Assembly: GCA_964430475.1 (NCBI GenBank)
Contig: CAYSEQ010000005.1
Location: 1-61,853 of the forward strand
Length of the DNA stretch: 61,853 nt
DNA from: CAYSEQ01 sp964430475
GTDB taxonomy: Bacteria > Patescibacteriota > Microgenomatia > UBA8517
Direction: 5' to 3'
The first letter of the stretch is position 1, and each line of letters starts with the position of its first letter. This document shows positions 1-8,131 of this stretch, piece after piece. A program made the position numbers and the translations under genes. The notes under the pieces are model-generated. The model worked only from the letters and a program-made list of their open reading frames with translations, had not been told where the DNA came from and ran no database searches.

Positions 1-1
1 A

Positions 2-14
2 CACTCCAGGAGTG
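2..14. repeat. 13-bp perfect palindrome, hairpin family copy 1
   Basis: The sequence CACTCC-A-GGAGTG is a perfect palindrome around a central A and is followed by G. It has the frame CAC-NNN-A-N'N'N'-GTG shared with the palindromes at 21717 and 44083, although its three middle base pairs differ. The upstream part of the element, if present, lies outside the window. Confidence 0.5.
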
Positions 15-131
15 GAATAGATAGACACACTTAGTTTGCGCTTCTGAGTTAATTCAAGAGAAAATAAATTTTTAAAAGTTAAGTATTAAACAAGGAATTT
101 TTTGTTTAAAATAAAATTTATTCAATCAAAG

Positions 132-160
132 CTTTCAAAACTGTAAAAATGTTTTGAAAG
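132..160. repeat. 10-bp inverted repeat upstream of the HTH gene
   Basis: CTTTCAAAAC at 132-141 is the exact reverse complement of GTTTTGAAAG at 151-160, with a 9-nt loop. No U-run follows closely, so it is not an obvious terminator. It lies in the 356-nt leader before the HTH regulator and could be a protein-binding or RNA structure. Confidence 0.5.
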
Positions 161-185
161 AAGTATTACAGTTGTAATTTCTACA

Positions 186-213
186 TGTATCGATGATTCG
201 AATCATCAATACA
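186..213. promoter_or_regulatory. 28-nt near-perfect palindrome, possible operator
   Basis: The core GATGATTCGAATCATC (192-207) is a perfect 16-bp palindrome. It extends outward to TGTAT and ATACA with one mismatched pair. It lies about 65 nt upstream of a consensus promoter that drives an HTH regulator, so a second operator is a reasonable guess. A stable hairpin is the alternative. Confidence 0.4.
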
Positions 214-277
214 AAGGTGAGCTTTGAATTCTTCAAAAGGAAATAAGATTAGCTCTTGAGCGCCTACCAACTCTTAC

Positions 278-310
278 TTGACAAATTATAACATATAGGT
301 TATAAATTTG
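278..310 (+). promoter_or_regulatory. Sigma70-type promoter with embedded inverted-repeat operator
   Basis: TTGACA at 278-283 and TATAAA at 301-306 are separated by exactly 17 nt. Between and over them lies an imperfect inverted repeat: CAAATTATAAC (282-292) against GTTATAAATTTG (299-310), with one inserted base. An operator between -35 and -10 upstream of an XRE-family gene is the usual arrangement for autorepression. Confidence 0.6.
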
Positions 311-356
311 ACTAATTATTAATAAAAACTTATAAAGATAAACGACTAATCTAAAT

Positions 357-629
357 ATGAAAAGCCGGAAAGTGCTTAAAAAAGAATTAATGAAGGATAA
401 AGCTGTGGCAAGAGAGTATAAAAGGCTTGCTCTTCGTTATGAGTTTATTTCTAGTCTAATTGAGGCAAGAAAGAAAATGGGATTGACACAGGAAGAACTT
501 GCTAAAAAGATTGGAACAAAACAAGCCTCAATTGCAAGACTTGAGTCAGGCAGGGCAAACCCCACCATTGGTTTTCTAGAAAAACTAGCAAAAGCTCTAG
601 ACTCGAAATTAACAGTCAAATTGGAATAA
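357..629 (+). CDS. XRE-family HTH regulator, HigA antitoxin-like
   Basis: This 90-residue protein has a short basic N-terminus and then a Cro/C1-type helix-turn-helix. Residues 38-85 read LTQEELAKKIGTKQASIARLESGRANPT and onward in the canonical pattern, here split as LTQEELAKKIGTK and QASIARLESGRANPT. Proteins of this size and layout are usually antitoxins of the HigBA/RelBE type that repress their own promoter. A near-consensus promoter with an inverted repeat lies just upstream, which fits autoregulation. No RelE/HigB toxin lies upstream, where it would be expected, and the short ORF downstream is not recognisable as one. It is therefore either an orphan antitoxin or a stand-alone repressor. 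The family call is strong; the toxin-antitoxin role is inference. Confidence 0.85.
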   Translation: MKSRKVLKKELMKDKAVAREYKRLALRYEFISSLIEARKKMGLTQEELAKKIGTKQASIARLESGRANPTIGFLEKLAKALDSKLTVKLE

Positions 630-681
630 TAAATATAATTACCTGTGGAAGTTGATATATATCCGAAGAATTTTCAAAAAT

Positions 682-861
682 ATGTCTTTGGCTAAAGACA
701 GGAAGGTTGTGAAGTTTGTATATTCAGCTTCTTACGAAGAGGTTTTGATAAAGCTTTCTGGCGGGGAACCGAGTTTAAAGTTTTTCAGGGAAGGTGTAGA
801 ATCTGTTGTTGTTTTTTGTATTAACCTTAATAAACCTTCCTTAATAAACCTTTTAGAATAG
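682..861 (+). CDS. Small hypothetical protein, doubtful
   Basis: A 59-residue ORF begins at ATG 682; an in-frame TTG at 652 is the longer alternative. It is moderately basic with a mixed alpha/beta look (KVVKFVYSASYEEVLIKL) and no recognisable motif. It follows the HTH gene by about 50 nt, the position a toxin partner could occupy, but I see no toxin signature. It ends in a direct repeat of CCTTAATAAACCTT. It could be a decayed gene or chance. Confidence 0.3.
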   Translation: MSLAKDRKVVKFVYSASYEEVLIKLSGGEPSLKFFREGVESVVVFCINLNKPSLINLLE

Positions 862-904
862 GCGTGGGCTTCTGTGATACTATTAAAATATAAAATAAAA
901 ATAG

Positions 905-3469
905 ATGACCACTTCACCTAGTAGTATAAACAGCTTACTGTTTTATTGTTCAAGGAGTGACATACAGAGTTGTTTTTCTCTTTTGAAAAGTGGGATTCAC
1001 GGTCTTAGCTCTTCTCAAGTTTTAAAAATTCAAAAGAAACTTGGTAAAAATGTACTCTATACACAAAAGAAAAAACATATTTTATTTGAATTATTGAGAA
1101 ATTTTTCTAACCCTCTTATTTTGATACTTCTTGTTGTTTCTGTCATCAATCTTTTCTTAGGGGAGGTTGTCAACGCCTCGATAATTATAGCTATGGTAAT
1201 TTTGAGTGTGGTTCTTAACTTTTTTCAAGAGCACAAAGCTAATAAAGCTGCGGAAGAACTTAAGGCTAAAGTTGCCTTGGTATCCTGTGTTTTACGTGAT
1301 GGAAAAGAAATAGAAGTGAGGGCAAGTGAAATAGTTCCTGGAGATATATTGATTTTGAATGCGGGCGATTTGATTGCAGCTGACGCTAGAGTCGTCGAAG
1401 CTAAAGATTTTTTTGTCAATCAATCTGTTTTAACCGGAGAATCTTTCCCGGTAGAAAAAGATTCAAAGAAAGTCGAAGACGATAAGATTAATACTCTGGA
1501 TTTGACCAACATCGTCTTTGCTGGAACGAGTGTTGTAACCGGCTGGGCTAAGGCTTTGGTTTTTGCAACAGGGGGAAATACTCAATTTGGTAGTATTGCT
1601 GAACAGCTGCAGGAAAGAGAGTTTGAAAATAGCTTTACCTTGGGGATAAAAAATTTTAGTTATTTTATTTTGAGGGTTGTCTTAATTTTTGTTGTTTTTA
1701 TATTTTTGGTTAATGCTTTTATAAGGCATGATTTTTTGGAATCTCTTACCTTTGCCATAGCCATTGCTGTAGGGCTTACCCCCGAATTTTTACCCATGAT
1801 AATGTCGGTTACTATGGCCAAGGGGGCTATTGCCATGTCTAAAAAGGGTGTCATTGTTAAGAAATTAAACGCAATTCCGACTTTTGGTAGTATGAATATT
1901 CTTTGTACGGACAAAACAGGTACCCTTACTCAGGATAAGATTAAGCTGGTTAAGTATCTTAATTCTTCCGGTCAGTCGGATGAAGAAGTACTAAAGTTGG
2001 CGTATTTAAATAGTTTTTTCCAAACAGGTATCAGCAATCCTTTAGACGAAGCCGTAAAAGACTTCAGGAATCTAAATATAAGTGGGTATGTAAAAGTCGA
2101 CGAAATACCTTTTGATTTTGAAAGGAAAAGGATAAGTGTGGTTGTGAAAAAAAAGGGCGAAACACTGATGATTACTAAGGGTGCACCTGAGGAGATATTT
2201 GAGATTGCAAATCAATATTGGGACGGAAGGAAGCTATTAACTCTGGATGAAGTTACAAAGGAAAAACTTTTGAATATGTATGAAAAATTAAGTTGTGAGG
2301 GTTACCGTATACTTTCTGTTGCGACAAAGAGAATTTTCAAGGAAAAAGAGCGTTTTTCCAAAAAAGACGAAACAGAGCTTGATTTTGTGGGTTTTGCGGC
2401 GTTTTTGGACCCCATAAAAGAAAATGTTCGAGAGGCGATTGACAGGCTTGAGGAGATGGGTATAGAGATAAAAGTTATTACTGGGGACAATGAGTTTGTT
2501 GCGAAAAAAGCATGTATAGATGCTGGGATTAATATAAAGGGAATAATGTTAGGCCGAGAAATAGACCATCTTACCGATCAAGAATTAAGTTTAAAAGCCA
2601 TGAAAACTACGATTTTTGCCAGATTTTCTCCTGCCCAAAAAAATCGTGTTATTGCGGCTCTTAGGAGCGAAAAAAATGTTGTTGGTTATATGGGAGACGG
2701 GGTTAACGATGCTCCGTCGCTAGAGAGTGCCGATGTAGGAATTTCGGTTAACAACGCTGTCGATATTGCCAAGGAAACGGCAGATTTTATATTGACTAGA
2801 AAAAGCCTTATGGTGCTTGCAGACGGCGTCAAAGAGGGTCGAAAGATATTTGGCAACACGATGAAGTATATAATGATGGGATTGAGTTCTAATTTTGGCA
2901 ATATGTTTTCTGTTCTTGGTGCAATCTTGTTTTTGCCCTTCTTGCCAATGCTGCCAATACAGATTTTGCTTAATAACTTCCTATACGATATTTCGCAACT
3001 GACTATTCCTTCAGACAATGTGGATGAAGAGTATCTTTTAAAACCACAAAGATGGAATATTTCATTCATTCGCAAGTTTATGCTTTTTTTTGGACCGATA
3101 AGTTCGATTTTTGACTTTGCTACATTTGGCTTGATGTATTATTTTTTTAGTCATAGCGCAAGTAGTTTCCAGACCGGTTGGTTTATGGAATCTTTAGCGA
3201 CGCAGACTTTGGTCATCCATATTATTCGTACTAGAAAGATACCTTTTTTACAAAGTGTTCCGAGTATTGCTCTTTTAGTTTCTACTACCTTAGTTGTTTT
3301 AATCGGATTCATTATCCCTTTTAGTCCTTTGGGATACTTTTTTAAATTTGTTCATCTTCCTTGGTATATACTTGTTATGATATGTTTATTGGTTGTTGGC
3401 TATCTGCTTATGGTTGAAATTTTTAAAAATATATTTTACAAGAAATTACTCGTTTCCCAACAAGTTTAA
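905..3469 (+). CDS. mgtA: P-type ATPase, MgtA-type magnesium importer
   Basis: This 854-residue protein has the full P-type ATPase core. TGES of the actuator domain is at residues 177-180, the phosphorylated Asp336 is in DKTGTLT, and the hinge motif GDGVNDAP is at 597-604. TM pairs lie near residues 55-95 and 250-305, and a C-terminal membrane block follows from about 650. The stretch before the phosphorylation site (VGLTPEFLPMIMSV and KGVIVKKLNAIPTFGSMN) and the segment PIQILLNNFLYDISQLTIP are typical of the P3B MgtA/MgtB subfamily, which imports Mg2+ using ATP. Length fits the family. It stands alone, with no MgtC or recognisable Mg2+ leader visible. The start is the ATG at 905. Family assignment is firm and substrate is by homology. 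Confidence 0.9.
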   Translation: MTTSPSSINSLLFYCSRSDIQSCFSLLKSGIHGLSSSQVLKIQKKLGKNVLYTQKKKHILFELLRNFSNPLILILLVVSVINLFLGEVVNASIIIAMVILSVVLNFFQEHKANKAAEELKAKVALVSCVLRDGKEIEVRASEIVPGDILILNAGDLIAADARVVEAKDFFVNQSVLTGESFPVEKDSKKVEDDKINTLDLTNIVFAGTSVVTGWAKALVFATGGNTQFGSIAEQLQEREFENSFTLGIKNFSYFILRVVLIFVVFIFLVNAFIRHDFLESLTFAIAIAVGLTPEFLPMIMSVTMAKGAIAMSKKGVIVKKLNAIPTFGSMNILCTDKTGTLTQDKIKLVKYLNSSGQSDEEVLKLAYLNSFFQTGISNPLDEAVKDFRNLNISGYVKVDEIPFDFERKRISVVVKKKGETLMITKGAPEEIFEIANQYWDGRKLLTLDEVTKEKLLNMYEKLSCEGYRILSVATKRIFKEKERFSKKDETELDFVGFAAFLDPIKENVREAIDRLEEMGIEIKVITGDNEFVAKKACIDAGINIKGIMLGREIDHLTDQELSLKAMKTTIFARFSPAQKNRVIAALRSEKNVVGYMGDGVNDAPSLESADVGISVNNAVDIAKETADFILTRKSLMVLADGVKEGRKIFGNTMKYIMMGLSSNFGNMFSVLGAILFLPFLPMLPIQILLNNFLYDISQLTIPSDNVDEEYLLKPQRWNISFIRKFMLFFGPISSIFDFATFGLMYYFFSHSASSFQTGWFMESLATQTLVIHIIRTRKIPFLQSVPSIALLVSTTLVVLIGFIIPFSPLGYFFKFVHLPWYILVMICLLVVGYLLMVEIFKNIFYKKLLVSQQV

Positions 3470-3676
3470 GAGAAAAATATAAAGATAGGAAATTCTTTAA
3501 ACTCAATTCCGATAACTTGATGCTTGAGATCAGCCTGAAAGTACTCAATTTTTCTTTGTCTGACCTAGAAAAACTTAGTCCTCATCCAATGTTCCATACC
3601 CGCTATGTGATATAGTTTCACAGAATTCGGATATAGCCCCGGACTTCGGTTGATAAGAATTAGCTTTAAACCTTTT

Positions 3677-4494
3677 TTATACTTCAGTTCTGGAATATGC
3701 ATCTTTTGGGTTAAGTTGTCTTAAAACATTTGCAGCCCTTTGCAAATCGTCATTGACTACGAAAGCAATATTTTCTCCCTGTAAGAGTAAATCTATTATA
3801 TCCTTAAATTCGGAGATGTTTCATTCACCTAAAGTACCTTCTATTCCTTCTTCAAAGTTTCCCCCTTCCTCTAAAATTCTTTTTGCATATCGCAGTGTAA
3901 GGTGGGCAAATACTGGCTCATCCGGTATTACATATATGACTACCCATCCAACATCAGGATTTTGTATGCAGTCCCTTTTTCTAAAGCTTTATCAATATTT
4001 TCCTTTCTAAATCCATATCTTCCGCGACCTGGTTTATAATCTGTCCTAAAAAATAAGCCTTCATCTTCAAATTCTTCTTCGCTTAAGGATTCATAATCTA
4101 CAGCGTCTTTTTCACCCGGCCTGGGATTGCGTGTTGTTGTTTGTAATACTCTTTTTGGCAATCCTGCTTCTTTTGCCAAAGTGTCTTTACCGGAACCAGC
4201 CGCTCCCACAATTCCTATTATCATTTTTGAGTTAGTACGTTTTATATTTTCTTTTGTTATTTCTTCAAGTGCATAGGGAATTGATCGGGAGGAGGTATCT
4301 AAATTAAACTTTCCCTTTGCCTTTTGAAGTTGCTCTTTCCATTTTTTCCAGAGAGGAAGAAGTTTTTCAAGATGCGATTTTATTAAGTCTTTAGCCTTTT
4401 CAGGATATGGGAAGACTTTTAACGCCGCATCTATATCCTTCTGAAATAAGGTTTTATCGTCATCCATATTATTTTCCTTCTCAGTCATAGACAT
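3677..4494 (-). pseudogene. Broken guanylate-kinase-like P-loop protein
   Basis: The intact part (4494-3940) has a helical N-terminal extension of about 85 residues, then a P-loop (GIVGAAGSGKDT) and the guanylate-kinase signature TTRNPRPGEKDAVDY, as in enzymes that phosphorylate GMP. At a GGG tract (3943-3945) the frame stops. A shift of one base restores the second half (VVIYVIPDEPVFAHL and onward), which then has an in-frame TGA and continues to TAA at 3677. With both repairs the product is about 270 residues. TGA is a stop elsewhere in the window, so recoding is unlikely. The two lesions mark a decaying gene. It is not a plain Gmk because of the extension and the odd region after the P-loop. 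Confidence 0.7.
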
Positions 4495-4527
4495 TGGTAA
4501 TTATATATTAGAAATTTCTTAAATTTA
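4493..4527. repeat. 35-bp dispersed repeat, copy A
   Basis: The segment starting ATTGGTAA and ending TTAGAAATTT-C-TTAAATTTA matches 16742-16775 closely (a 2-nt length difference and a few substitutions). Here it covers the first bases of, and the region upstream of, the broken kinase gene. Function is unknown. It could carry a promoter or be a remnant of a small mobile element. Confidence 0.5.
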
Positions 4528-4612
4528 AAGAGTTTAAACATTAGAAGTTTGAACCCGTCGAATTGATTAGGTTTTACTATCACAAGTTTGCCAGTAGAAG
4601 AGAAGTTAACCT

Positions 4613-4822
4613 TTAATTTTTGGAGGGAGAAGATTTTTCCTCTCCCGACTCTAAAGCTTCTGTTTGAGAAAGTAAAGCCTCCTGAACAGTTATCCTCCTA
4701 GCCGGCGGGGGTCCTGCATCTTCTTGGGCTTCCCAAAGCGCATTTAGGTCAGCATCACAAGCTAATTCGACGCTAGTCTGGCTAGGGACAATTCTTGGCT
4801 CTCCTTCTTTACCTCCTGCCAT
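4613..4822 (-). CDS. Small hypothetical acidic protein
   Basis: This 69-residue ORF begins at ATG 4822. It is rich in Ala, Glu, Pro and Ser, has no predicted membrane segment and no recognisable domain. Its base composition is more GC-rich than the flanks, which is compatible with real coding. No Shine-Dalgarno motif is visible. It lies between two pseudogenes and could itself be a fragment. Confidence 0.4.
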   Translation of the reverse strand: MAGGKEGEPRIVPSQTSVELACDADLNALWEAQEDAGPPPARRITVQEALLSQTEALESGEEKSSPSKN

Positions 4823-4906
4823 AGTTTTAAGTTTATCAAAAATATTGATGAAAATAAACTCCAGATCCTTTGAGGAATCTTTATCTTCATCAGGATGTAG
4901 TTTGGC

Positions 4907-5654
4907 TTATTGTCTTTTAGTAAGATTAATTCCACCGCAAGTTAGTTCTTCTAACAAGTTGAACAAGTCTCTGGCTTTTTGCACTGGTTTAAATTGATAA
5001 ATTTTTAATACCTTTTCTTTTAGGTCGCTGGGTAACGAATCTAAAGTTTCTCGCCACGCATATTGTAATTTTCTAAGTGGAGACTGTTTCCACCTGTCCT
5101 TACCGAACTGGTGAAAAGGTAGGTAAGGTGAGTGATCATAAGAGAAATTATTTTTTCGCATCCACCTTGCAAAAATAATCGCGTTAGCCCAGTCTTTTTT
5201 GCGGAATGGACCGCCAGTAAAAGTGAAAGTGTGAAGAAGAGTTGGAGCTGGAAGAGTGTTGAAATGGGTTCCTTTTATGCTGAGTTCTACGGGCTGAAAT
5301 AGTTCTGGTTTAAGTGGGTATTTAATGTTTCCATGCTCTTTAGGAAGTATTCTCCATTTTCCTCTATTAGAATGTTAGATAAGCTCGTATCAAAATTTAT
5401 TTGAGAGTGTTTTTCTTGTAGTTCTGCAATTATTTTTTTTATAATTCTGATTGTTCCTTATTGGGAATTAGAAGATCTATTTCTGGGGATATGTCTGTCA
5501 CTTCCTCTTGCATATAGGATTTTCTTGCTATTGAACCGATAATAAAGTAATCAATTCCAGCACTTTTAAAGGTTTTGTCGAGGCCATCTATCGCTTTTAC
5601 AATTTCTGATCGAATTTCTTCACTTAAAGGTAGGGTCTCGGGTGAGGTTTCCAT
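4907..5654 (-). pseudogene. Broken nucleotidyltransferase-fold gene
   Basis: Three reading frames together encode one protein of about 245 residues. The N-terminal frame (5654-5439) has the nucleotidyltransferase pattern IDYFIIGSIARKSY followed by PEIDLLIP, the G[GS]-x(n)-[DE]h[DE] metal-binding layout. The frame shifts near 5440 to IKKIIAELQEKHSQINFD and again near 5340 to EHGNIKYPLKPELFQPVEL. The last frame is the open 84-codon stretch ending at 4907. Two indels with otherwise conserved coding character indicate recent decay. The family resembles the intact nucleotidyltransferase at 42838 (AbiEii/MNT-like), though the two are not close copies. Its original role cannot be told. Confidence 0.7.
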
Positions 5655-5766
5655 AATTGATAATCCTATCAGAAAATGCCTAAATATGGCTTTTTGCTTG
5701 TTTTTTAATCTAAGTGAGTAATAACCCTCGTGTTTATTTAAATTATAATTTTTTAGACAGGTTTAC

Positions 5767-6192
5767 CTATCTCCCTCCAAAGGCTATCAAAAAGGTTCCA
5801 GCTAGCATCAAGGCAACTCCAAAGGCAATTGGGAGGTTAATTTTTTCATGAAGGAAAATAACAGCTAATATTACAGTCAGGGCAAGGCTCAATTTGTCTA
5901 TAGGTGCAACTTGTGAAGCCTGTCCAAGTTGTAAGGCTCTAAAATAAAAAAGCCAGGAAAGACCCGTTGCGATACCTGAAAGTATCAAAAAAATTAGAGA
6001 AAATCTTGATATCGTACTTATTTCTTTAAGGGTTCCTTGCCAGATAACAATCAGCCAAGCAAAAATAAGGATAACAAGTGTCCTTATGGCTGTTGCTAAA
6101 TTAGAATTGACATCCTTGATTCCAACCTTGGCAAGAATGGAAGTTAGCGCGGCAAAAAATGCAGAAAGAAGTGCAAAGAAAAACCAGTTCAT
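5767..6192 (-). CDS. EamA-domain membrane protein, half-size DMT transporter
   Basis: This 141-residue integral membrane protein has about five hydrophobic segments and a single EamA repeat. The end (LHEKINLPIAFGVALMLAGTF) is typical of one half of a drug/metabolite transporter. Single-repeat members normally act as dimers. Substrate cannot be predicted. The start ATG at 6192 immediately gives the first TM helix (WFFFALLSAFFAALTSIL). It is divergent from the downstream TM protein. Confidence 0.8.
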   Translation of the reverse strand: MNWFFFALLSAFFAALTSILAKVGIKDVNSNLATAIRTLVILIFAWLIVIWQGTLKEISTISRFSLIFLILSGIATGLSWLFYFRALQLGQASQVAPIDKLSLALTVILAVIFLHEKINLPIAFGVALMLAGTFLIAFGGR

Positions 6193-6248
6193 ATAGAATA
6201 GATCTTAGCACAATTTTTGTAATACTAACATTCTGATTAAGTTTTGTA

Positions 6249-7244
6249 ATGTTTGAACAATTTATGGATAAAAAGATTTTGAACTTCTTGACTAAAATGA
6301 TTTGTATAAGAAGCAGTAGTATGTTAAAAAATATGATAGTGCAAGAAGGTGAGAATTTAAAACAAAACCCTAATTTACAAAATATTCAAAATCAAGGTTT
6401 AAAAGATACACCTATGATATCTAGACCGAAAGTAGTAAATACTAAAAAGTTAGTAATCTCTTTCCTAATAGCTTTTCTTCTTATGGTAGTTATTATTTTT
6501 GGTGTTTTTCTTCTTTATCAAAGTCAAAAACCTAAGAAAGTTTCAAAAATTATCAGTTTTGAAGATTGTATAAGTTTAGGTGGAATAGTTATAGAGGAAT
6601 TTGAGGAGTTAAATAATTCTCGTATATGTAGACTTAAAGACGGTAGGGAGTTGGGGGTCGTTACAATCCCTGAGGCAACTAAGCTACCTGAGACACCATC
6701 TCCTACTGGAGCTGAAGTAACTTCTTCTCGACAGTCAATTACAATCCAGTACTTACCCAAAGGCGATTGGGAAACATATACAGACAATATTGCCAAATTT
6801 AGTATACAATATGACACCAGACCTAAACCTCCTTCTACTTCGTATTTGGCTCTTGGTAAACACAAAGAAGGCGAAGAAGTGACAATTTTAAGTTGCCTTG
6901 TCCCTCAAGGAGGTCCGCAAGCGGGTAAAGAGGTTTGTCAGGATGTACTTAATATTACGATTCATAACTTTGACAATAGTGATCTTGCAAATTGGTTTAG
7001 ACGAAACTTTAGCTATTATCCTAGCTGCAGATATTATTATACCGATATCACTTTAGCTGGGAAGAAAGGACTAGTTTCTACTAATAATTGTAGTTCGTGG
7101 GGAGGGACCTTTATACTTATACCAAATCAAGGTAAGGTGGTAGTTACTTTTGAAAAGAGTTTTAGCCGTGAAGAAGAAAGCGGAGAAATAATTCTTTCGG
7201 ACTGGCTTAAAGAGATTCTTTCGACATTCAGATTCAACAGTTAA
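6249..7244 (+). CDS. Single-TM anchored hypothetical protein
   Basis: This 331-residue protein has a hydrophilic N-terminus, one TM helix at about residues 68-90 (ISFLIAFLLMVVIIFGVFLL) and an extracytoplasmic domain of about 235 residues. The domain begins with a Cys-containing motif (FEDCISLGG, then SRICRLKDGRELG) and ends with a beta-rich part (TDNIAKFSIQYD to WLKEILSTFRFNS) that resembles the PsbP-like module of the protein at 25155. Four further Cys could form disulfides. The start is uncertain: ATGs at residues 6, 17, 25 and 29 are also possible. No enzymatic motif is seen. Confidence 0.65.
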   Translation: MFEQFMDKKILNFLTKMICIRSSSMLKNMIVQEGENLKQNPNLQNIQNQGLKDTPMISRPKVVNTKKLVISFLIAFLLMVVIIFGVFLLYQSQKPKKVSKIISFEDCISLGGIVIEEFEELNNSRICRLKDGRELGVVTIPEATKLPETPSPTGAEVTSSRQSITIQYLPKGDWETYTDNIAKFSIQYDTRPKPPSTSYLALGKHKEGEEVTILSCLVPQGGPQAGKEVCQDVLNITIHNFDNSDLANWFRRNFSYYPSCRYYYTDITLAGKKGLVSTNNCSSWGGTFILIPNQGKVVVTFEKSFSREEESGEIILSDWLKEILSTFRFNS

Positions 7245-7357
7245 TTTAGGAGAAAGTTTGAAATATTAGCTTAATTAGGTCCAAATTCTCTATTTACTCG
7301 ATATTCTTTAAAACCTACTGTTTTATACAAGAAGGGGCAAGTAGGATCGAGCAATTT

Positions 7358-8026
7358 ATGGATACAAAAATCTATAATCTTTCTCCTTCAACAATTTCCC
7401 TTTTGATTGAATGTCCAAGGTGTTTTTGGCTTCATATCAAGAAGGGTCACAAAAGACCAAGTGGAGCTTTCCCTTCACTTCCGGGTGGGATGGATCTAAA
7501 AATTAAGGAGTATTTCGACAAGTATAGGGGAAGTCTTCCTCCTGAGATTCAGGGAAAGGTTAGGGGAGTATTGTTTGAGGATTTGGAAATTCTTAATAAA
7601 TGGAGATACTGGAAGACATCGCTTTCTTTTAAAAAAGAAAATGTTAAAGTGTATGGCGCCTTTGACGATCTTTTGGTAGATGGTGACGTATTTATCCCGC
7701 TTGATTACAAAACAAGAGGAAGTTCCCCAAAAGGCGAGACTTTAGATTATTACCTTCACCAGCTTGATATCTATACCCTCCTTCTTAACCGAAACGGCTT
7801 TAAAACTGAGAATGAAGCCTACCTTATTTACTTTTATCCCAAAAAGATTTTTGAAGGAGGAATAGTAGAGTTTAGTGTTGAACCCAAGAAGGTTGTATCT
7901 TCTATTAAAAGGGCCATGGATTTAATAGATGAAGCAATCGGGATTTTAAATTCAGATGAACCTCCCTCGAGCCATAATGAGTGCGTATTTTGCAACTATG
8001 TAAATTCTTTCTCGGATTTTGATTAA
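7358..8026 (+). CDS. PD-(D/E)XK nuclease, RecB/Cas4-like, possible Fe-S cluster
   Basis: This 222-residue protein has the catalytic pattern of RecB-family nucleases: Asp103 in GAFDDLL, Asp116 and Lys118 in LDYKTRG, and the Q-x3-Y motif at Gln135/Tyr139. Cysteines at 19 and 22 (ECPRCFW) and 209 and 212 (ECVFCNY) bracket the domain, as the [4Fe-4S] ligands do in Cas4 and AddB, though the C-terminal pair is simpler than the usual Cas4 set. It would cleave or resect DNA. No CRISPR array or other cas gene is visible, so Cas4 itself is not claimed. About 100 nt separate it from the ATP-grasp gene on the same strand. Confidence 0.7.
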   Translation: MDTKIYNLSPSTISLLIECPRCFWLHIKKGHKRPSGAFPSLPGGMDLKIKEYFDKYRGSLPPEIQGKVRGVLFEDLEILNKWRYWKTSLSFKKENVKVYGAFDDLLVDGDVFIPLDYKTRGSSPKGETLDYYLHQLDIYTLLLNRNGFKTENEAYLIYFYPKKIFEGGIVEFSVEPKKVVSSIKRAMDLIDEAIGILNSDEPPSSHNECVFCNYVNSFSDFD

Positions 8027-8131
8027 TGAAATTGGGTTTAAGTTTTTAGAAGTGAGCGAGTGTAGTAAAATTTAAGGAAAGAGGTGGAGATCTATCTGAA
8101 AAACAAGAAAAGAAGGGTTTAGGGTACTTCT

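Noticed and set aside
3677..4494. Recoding of TGA as an amino acid (as in Gracilibacteria/SR1)
   Set aside because: Only this gene and a dead transposase show in-frame TGA, and several intact genes end in TGA (for example those ending at 9394, 10753 and 32754), so TGA is a stop here.
7358..8026. CRISPR-Cas locus around the Cas4-like nuclease
   Set aside because: No repeat-spacer array and no Cas1, Cas2 or effector gene can be found within the window.
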